From: Desmodus rotundus
Taxonomy: Eukaryota > Chordata > Mammalia > Chiroptera > Phyllostomidae
DNA length: 64,000 nucleotides
Direction of reading: 5' to 3'
NCBI RefSeq assembly: GCF_022682495.2
Contig: NC_071389.1
Span: 178,746,056-178,810,055 of the forward strand
Position numbers and translations under genes: made by a program. Positions 58,401 to 64,000 of this stretch are shown here, piece by piece. The notes beneath the pieces were generated by a model that did not search any database, was not told the origin of the DNA, and saw only the letters and a program-made list of their open reading frames with translations. Each line of letters begins with the position of its first letter. Position 1 is the first letter of the stretch.

Positions 58401-61400
58401 TAATCAGAGTTTCTTGAGTGATTGTTATGGAAGAATAAATGAATAATAAATATCCCATCATTTTCTTTGGAAATTTTATTATAAATGTTTTATTTTGCAG
58501 CTCACAAGTCAAAAAGCAACTGGGTGACTTTTACACTCATCATTTTTATTATTATTCCAGTGGTATTTATAATAATAGGTGAGTGAATTAATTCATAAAC
58601 TTTCAATGGTTATTTATGGTTAGCAAGCGCAAACATTTATATCTCAAGCTCTATGTGGAATCTCTCAGTTCTGGAGTAGTAAATAGGTTTGTACAGATTA
58701 TTCCTTGGGTTCCTATCAGTTCAGCAGGTTTTATAGTCATCTTCTCAACTTCATAGGAGTTCTTGATCTTGGAGTAAAATAATTATAAGTTCTCAGATGA
58801 TAACAAGATAGCAAAATCAATAAGTATTTTTTTTACTTGAGAGTACTTTGTGTGAGTTAAAGAGCCTAATGCCAATACATTATATTTAATACTTACAAGA
58901 CTATGGAATAGGTATAATTATGAAATCCACTTACAGTCAGAGAAATAGAGGTTGGAGTGAATAAGTTGCATCTCACAAATAACTTCCAGAGCCAGAATTG
59001 TGAGTCTTATGTAATTCCTGATATTTTAACCACCATGTAACACTCCCTCTATAATTACAGTATGTCTTTTTTTTTTTATTATTGTTATTCAACTACAGTT
59101 GTATGCCTTTTCTCCCCATCCCTCCACCCCACCCCAGGTGAACCCACCTCCCTCCCCCACCTCCACCCTCCCCCTTGGTTTTGTCCATGTGTCCTTTATA
59201 GTAGTTCCTATAATCCCCTCTTCCCACTGTCCCCGCCCCCACCCCCACCCCCACCCCTGCCCTGGCTATTGTTAGATTGTTCTTAACTTCAATGTCTCTG
59301 GTTATATTTTGTTTGCTTTTTTCTTCTATTGATTATGTATTTGTCCCTCACCTCCTGGCTTATTTCATTTAGCATAATGCTCTCCAGTTTCATCCATGCT
59401 GTTGCAAAGGGTATAAGCTCCTTCTTTCTCTCTGCTGCATAGAATTCCATTGTGTAAATATACTATAGGTTTTGGATCCACTCGTTTGCTGATGGGCACT
59501 TAGGTTGCTTCCAGTACTTGGCTATTGTAAATCGTGCGGCTATGAACATTGGGGTGCACAGGTTCTTTTGGATTGGTGTTTCAGTGTTCTTAGGGTATAA
59601 TCCCAGCAGCGGAATTGCTGGGTCAAAGGGCAGTTCCATTTTTAGTTTTCTGAGGAAATTCCATATTGTTTTCCACAGTGGCCTCACCAGTCTGCATTCC
59701 CACCAACAGTGCACTAGGGTTCCCTTTTCTCTGCATCCTCTCCAACATTTGTTTGTGGATTTGTTTATGTTGGCCACTCTGACTGGTGTGAGGTGATACC
59801 TCATTGTGGTTTTGATTTGCATCTCTCTGATGGCTAGTGATGCTGAGCATCTTTTCATATGTCTCTGGGCCCTCTGTATGTCTTCCTTGGAGAAGTGTCT
59901 GTTCAAGTCCTTTGCCCATTTTTTAATTGGGTTGTTTGTCTTCCTGGAGTGGAGTCGTGTGAGTTCTTTATATATTTTGGAGATCAGGCCCTTGTCTGAG
60001 GTATCATTGGCAAATATGTTTTCCCATACTGTTGGTTCTCTTTGTAATTTGGTGCTGTTTTCTTTAGCCATGCAGAAGCTTTTTATTTTGATGAGGTCCC
60101 ATTTGTTTATTCTTTCCTTTATGTCCCTTGCTTTAGGGGATGTGTCTGTGAGGATGTTGCTGCGTGGAATGTCTGAGATTTTCCTGCCAATGCTTTCCTC
60201 AAGGACTTTTATGGTGTTACGACTTATATTTAAGTCTTTTATCCATCTTGAGTTTATTTTCGTGTATGGCGTAAGTTGGTGATCGAGTTTCATTTTTTTG
60301 CACATAGCTGTCCAGATCTCCCAACACCATCTGTTGAAGAGGCTGTTTTTGCTCCATTTTATGCTCCTGCCTCCTTTGTCAAATATTAATTGACCGTATA
60401 GACTTGAGTTTATTTCTGGGCTTATGGTATGTCTTTACTCTTATTTCTTTTAGATCAAGAGTAAGTAGTATTACTAATAGTGGTTATATGAAATATTTGT
60501 TTATTTCTATCCTATTTTGATAAAAGAAAAAAATAATAAGTGATATTTTGCAAGATTTTCTGTTGGAGTAGATTTGTAAAAAATAAGTTCATTTTCTCCT
60601 GGATGTTATGGATTCATTTTGTGGAAAAAATTCAAAGCTCAATTTTAATTCCTGAGCTAGGGCATAATAGTCTTCGGTACTTGATTGTCCATATGCATGC
60701 TTTGCTTAATTTAGCACTTGAGTTAGCACTTAAAGTAACACTTTATACTCTTGATTCTTGTTTCCTTTGTCATTTGCAAGAGTATTGGATGTACTTTTTG
60801 CTCAATCTCCTCTGTCACTATGGAATCCTAGGAGCTCAGTGTTATCAATATTTAAATATCTGCAGTTTAAACATTTGTAGAGAAGGGTCCTATAAGGAGT
60901 CTTTATATACATTGATTAATTTAATTTTTAAAAGTGTTGAAACAATATATTTTATTACTCATGAGTAGTAGCCTGGATCCACTTCTGAGTATTACAAAAA
61001 TAAATAAACAAACAAACATTGCAGAGTGAGGCAAGAAAGCTTTGGAGTTAGCCCTACATTCGAACATTTACTTGGCTCTTTTTTAGAAGATTTTATTTAT
61101 TTATTTTTAGAGAGGGGGAAAGGAGGTAAAAAGAGAGGGAGAGAAAGATCGATGTGAAAGAGAAACCTTTGATTACCTTTCACACGCCCCCATCCAGGGA
61201 CCTGGCCCACACACCAGGCATGTGCCCTGACCAGGAATTGAACCAGTGACCTTTTGGTTTGCAGGATGATACTCAACACACCGAGCCACACCACTCAGGG
61301 CTACTTTGATCTTTCTTGGCCACATTAACATATTCAAACATTTGCAGGGCAGGGACTTTATCTTATTCTCATTACTCAAAACCTAACTAAAAACCTGAAA

Positions 61401-63573
61401 GAGTAAATTCTCAAAACAGTGTACATATATTCATTATTACTCCAGTTCCTTTGGCACTGAATATTGTTGAAGTAGGACAGATGTTTCACTAACTCATATT
61501 TCAATGACTTGTTATAACTTACGGTGAGTTTCACTTCTGTAGCTTTTGTATCCTCTTTTGTCTATGACTTTTTCACTTCTTCATGGTAAAACGAAGCCTT
61601 CATTTGTTGCCTAAGTCCTTGTGGCTTAAATTATATTCGGGTCTCTAGATTTCTTCCTCGATTGCTAAATTTTATACATTCTTTTTGGTAGGATGCCAAT
61701 AGAGACCATGAGAGGCTAGTGGTTCCATTTCTTAAAATGGAAGCCAGGAAAAGAGGCTAAAGTATAGACTACGTGGCCACTAAATGTCTTCTTTGTAGAC
61801 AGAGGAATTGAATTCATTCACCATCGCATGAATGGAGTTAATTTTACAGGCTTCAAACCATGGGAATAAAAAGTAAAATTGATTCACCAGAATGAGTAGA
61901 AACACATTTTAACTTTTTTAAAATTTGATCACTTCTTTCTCTTTTTTTCTAGTACTCATGATACTGCCTTCAAGAAACCCGCAAACTATAAATAATCCCC
62001 AAACTATAAAATGTCCAGGAAAATGGATTGAAGTCAGATACAAGTGTTTCTATTTTTCTGATGATACCAGAAACTGGACAGCCAGTAAAACATTTTGCAG
62101 TTCACAAAGATCAGAACTTGCTCAGATTGATACACATCAAGATCTGGTAAGAAAAAGGAAAATTTTCAATTACTTTAGAGCTTAAGTTTGTACAAGAAGA
62201 GAATAAAAATGCCAAAAATTAATACTCAGTAATGTAAGTCAGACTTTGTTTTAAGCACTGACACTATAAAAACTCATGTAATCTTCAACCAAATGCCCAT
62301 GAAGCAGGTATTCAAATATCCCTCTGCTAAAGGTGAGGAAAGTGAAGCACAGAGATGTTGTGTAACCCAGCCATTGTCACACAGCCATAGCTTGTTGAAT
62401 AGGGATTTGAACGCAAGGAAGTTAGCTTGTGATGGTATGTCCTTAATCACAATGCATATTGTTCGTATAGCTAAAAGTCTTTGTTCAATATCCTTAAATT
62501 ATTAAATAGATTGTTTTTAATATCTTCACAATTGTGTTCTCTCAAGGATAGTCTGGGAAAATTGAAATGAAGAAAAGATATGGTTCTTGGAATTTGGAAA
62601 TGAGAATGCAGACAAAATCCATACAGTTTGAAGAAAGTAAGACAATGAATGGAATAAGTGAGAGAGGGCAAAGAAACAGGGACCTGGACTCCATGGGTCA
62701 AGATAACCGAGAAAGTTTGTTTCTTTGTAAAGAAAAGCTGACCGGCAGGTCTGTGGTCCAATAGTGAGGATCCCATAGAGGAGAGACCATACTCATCACT
62801 CAGTATCTTGTGTTGCAATAAATGATATTCAGAAGTTAGATTGATTTCTGATTCTAGGAGAAAACACAAAAATGATGCCATTCTTATTCTAATATCTAGT
62901 CAAAGTAGTTCATCACTGAGTTTTGATATTTTAACAACATTTACACTTTCAATTAAATCCTCCCCCCCAAAAAACTGCACTTCCATGATTTTGAGAGCAA
63001 AGCTGTGCCCAGAACAAAATATGACCATTAGTTCTCTATCACCTTTAAAAGCATGCTGTGCTAGTTCCTATAAAAACTGCTTGGCTCCTGATTTTGCCAC
63101 CCAGATGGATATAATATCATATTTGTGTATTGACTTTGTCATTCACTCTGTGACTAAAACATACTGACAGTTTATATGTTACAACTAGAAGGATAAGATG
63201 TCAAATGTTCTCATCAGTTTTCCAGTGGAGACATTGTGGTTACCTTTAAAGATAATTCAAGTCAGGGCAGCTCAGAGAGTGTAAGAAGTAAAAGAGCAAA
63301 GTAAAAATCTTCCAGGTAAAACTAAGCTGAACATGTGTGATGTTTGTTGTTATAGAAGCATTGGGGCATGCAAATTAATATGTAAATCATAAAATCTGAC
63401 TGGGATGAGAAGCCTGTTTAGCAATGTGCTCTAAACTATTAAATAGAACATGCTGTGATTTTTTGAAAGGAATTTTTGAAAAAGCACACAGGAACGTTTA
63501 AGCACTGGATTGGGCTGAGCAGAAAACAAGGAGAGCCTTGGAAATGGACAAATGGCAAAACATTCAATTCCTG
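55425..63573 (+). CDS. CLEC2A: CLEC2A-like C-type lectin-like protein, exons 1-4 (last exon beyond the window)
   Basis: Exons: 55425-55443, 58501-58578, 61953-62146, 63470-63573, with GT-AG junctions and open reading throughout: 131 complete codons plus two bases. The cytoplasmic tail is very short ([14 protein letters not shown]). The transmembrane helix is about 14-38. A stalk containing a duplicated NPQTI unit precedes the lectin-like domain, which starts at C53. [16 protein letters not shown] and, in exon 4, [10 protein letters not shown] and [10 protein letters not shown] are nearly identical to my recollection of human CLEC2A. The final exon (CAFL/ICSK part) is expected to the right. 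One sequon, NWT, is at 73. Human CLEC2A (KACL) is a keratinocyte ligand of the NK receptor KLRF2 (NKp65) and lies next to CLEC12A in divergent orientation, as here. Human CLEC2A has a longer, different N-terminal tail, so orthology is likely but not proven. Confidence 0.85.
55635..55888 (-). repeat. MLT1-like MaLR LTR fragment (antisense)
   Basis: 'ttagtttactgcaaatgccacaacaaag', 'aaactgggtagtttaaacg', 'cacagttttggaagccagg' and 'cggcttgtagatggtcatc' follow the antisense MLT1 consensus. It lies in intron 1, followed directly by an L1 3' end. Confidence 0.75.
55889..56165 (-). repeat. L1 3' end fragment (antisense)
   Basis: 'attatgttagtttcaggtatacaacac', 'acatttatatgccttacaaagtgatcaccac' and 'ttataactggaggtttgtac' follow the antisense L1MA-type 3' UTR. 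Confidence 0.75.
56166..58046. other. CLEC2A-like intron 1, nothing recognised
   Basis: Unique-looking intronic DNA; no exon with compatible phase was found between exons 1 and 2. Confidence 0.45.
58047..58294 (-). mobile_element. Ves SINE with internal 22-bp triplication, antisense
   Basis: Starts with the T-rich tail complement and a purine-rich 'gagagaggaagggagagag' block, and ends 'aaccaactgagccgtactgg' then 'ccaggg'. Between them three 22-bp units occur in tandem at 58141-58162, 58163-58184 and 58185-58206, each beginning GGACCA[G/A]GGA. It lies 206 bp upstream of exon 2 of the CLEC2A-like gene. Confidence 0.88.
58840..59010 (+). repeat. MIR-like fragment
   Basis: 'actatggaataggtataattatgaaatccacttacagtcagagaaatagagg' and 'cagagccagaattgtgag' resemble the MIR core. 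Diverged. Confidence 0.5.
59070..60426 (-). mobile_element. Young 5'-truncated L1 with 10-bp target duplication
   Basis: Target duplications GTATGTCTTT lie at 59060-59069 and 60427-60436. On the minus strand it holds the end of ORF2, the 3' UTR (C-rich as read on the plus strand, 59110-59265) and a T-tract matching the poly(A) tail at 59068-59078. The ORF2 end is open for 280 codons and agrees closely with the typical mammalian sequence. It sits in intron 2 of the CLEC2A-like gene, antisense to it. The unbroken ORF2 segment and clean duplications suggest recent insertion. Confidence 0.9.
59463..60305 (-). pseudogene. L1 ORF2p C-terminal segment, uninterrupted
   Basis: 280 codons of the C-terminal part of ORF2p, including the [17 protein letters not shown] region and the Cys/His-containing end ([18 protein letters not shown]). 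The endonuclease and reverse transcriptase are lost by 5' truncation, so it is not functional although still open. Confidence 0.85.
60437..61085. other. CLEC2A-like intron 2, unique-looking part
   Basis: Between the L1 and a Ves SINE; a 142-codon open stretch at 60540-60968 has no recognisable domain. Confidence 0.4.
61086..61300 (-). mobile_element. Ves SINE, antisense, CLEC2A-like intron 2
   Basis: 'agattttatttatttattttt', 'gagagggggaaaggaggtaaa', 'ggcatgtgccctgaccaggaa', 'ttgaaccagtgaccttttgg' and 'ccgagccacaccactcaggg' give the full Ves layout in antisense. Confidence 0.9.
62230..62430 (+). repeat. MIR SINE in CLEC2A-like intron 3
   Basis: 'ttttaagcactgacactataaaaactcatgtaatcttc', 'aaaggtgaggaaagtgaagcacagag' and 'cacacagccatagcttgttgaatagggatttgaac' follow the MIR core in sense orientation. 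Confidence 0.82.
62431..63469. other. CLEC2A-like intron 3, nothing recognised
   Basis: No exon or confident repeat seen before the exon 4 acceptor (ttttttgaaag). Confidence 0.45.
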
Positions 63574-64000
63574 GTGAGTTTCAAATGTAGTGGGGAAGAT
63601 TTATTCTGGTTGTGAAAGAAATTTAACCTTTCTGAGCTGTGACACGTGCCTTTTCACACTGAAACATACTACGGAACAACCCATCATCTTCCTTCTATCT
63701 TGCGAAATAACACAGTGAAATTTTCCATTTTATTTTCATTTGTATCCTATTTTATTTTTTCATTGTCAAGCTTTGGTAATCAGCACTCATATTGTTCATT
63801 CAAATTCAACTATTTTGTCAATTTCAAGCCAAAGGACAAACACTTCTTGTACTTTTTCTAACTACCTGAATTTATACAAGATCTCTCTTCTTTAACTAGA
63901 GAACATATAGTTGTCTTTAAGTTTCCAAATGTCCATCAAAATCAATCTTATTTATTTAGGTAAGAGTTTCTTGAGTGAATGTAGTTTCCTCACTTACATG
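63574..64000. other. CLEC2A-like intron 4, left part
   Basis: Begins at the exon 4 donor (gtgagt). No sequence matching a final lectin exon in the required phase is present before the right edge. Confidence 0.6.

Noticed and set aside
59806..60282. 158-codon plus-strand open frame
   Set aside because: Antisense shadow of the uninterrupted L1 ORF2 segment on the minus strand.
1..64000. CRISPR arrays, prophage, bacterial operons
   Set aside because: All coding evidence is split by introns with GT-AG sites and repeats are mammalian; direct repeats found are transposon target duplications or microsatellites.

Overview
The window is vertebrate nuclear DNA from a bat, most likely a yangochiropteran (vesper-bat-like) species. 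The evidence is four copies or fragments of the tRNA-derived Ves SINE (3' block ending in the antisense motif CCAGCCAGGG), two HAL1 ('half-L1') elements carrying ORF1 only, a non-autonomous hAT element with an intact 8-bp target duplication, two mariner-family elements, bat-type L1s, and ordinary mammalian MIR, L2, MER5 and MLT1 repeats. The species call is inference from repeat content; no search was run.

The genes are C-type lectin-like receptors, and the window matches the CLEC12A-CLEC2A part of the natural killer gene complex (human chromosome 12p13). From left to right: (1) the first two exons, on the minus strand, of an ITIM-bearing receptor (about 4.35-5.82 kb) whose N-terminus begins like CLEC12A/CLEC12B and whose remainder is not in the window; (2) a complete CLEC12A on the minus strand (12.63-29.45 kb, six coding exons, 273 codons, poly(A) signal at 12547); (3) a 13-kb intergenic interval; (4) a complete five-exon CLEC2-family gene on the plus strand (42.65-50.21 kb, 198 codons, poly(A) signal at 50232); (5) a CLEC2A-like gene on the plus strand (from 55.43 kb), with four exons present and the last one beyond the right edge. 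CLEC12A and the CLEC2 genes are divergent, as CLEC12A and CLEC2A are in human. The gene in (4) sits where human has no gene, so it looks like an extra CLEC2 paralogue.

By family knowledge, CLEC12A is an inhibitory myeloid receptor (cytoplasmic ITIM). CLEC2 proteins are short-tailed type II membrane proteins that act as ligands for NK receptors of the KLRB1/KLRF families. The block would therefore encode an inhibitory receptor next to NK-receptor ligands.

Most of the remaining DNA is transposon-derived. CLEC12A intron 2 holds an almost full-length, decayed L1 (18.22-25.54 kb, matching 10-bp target duplications) in antisense orientation. Intron 3 holds a mariner-like element. Nested insertions at 9.0-12.3 kb (HAL1 and hAT inside an older L1) give a readable insertion history. 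A 38-nt 5' fragment of 5S rRNA lies inside the first HAL1, flanked by 17-bp direct repeats.
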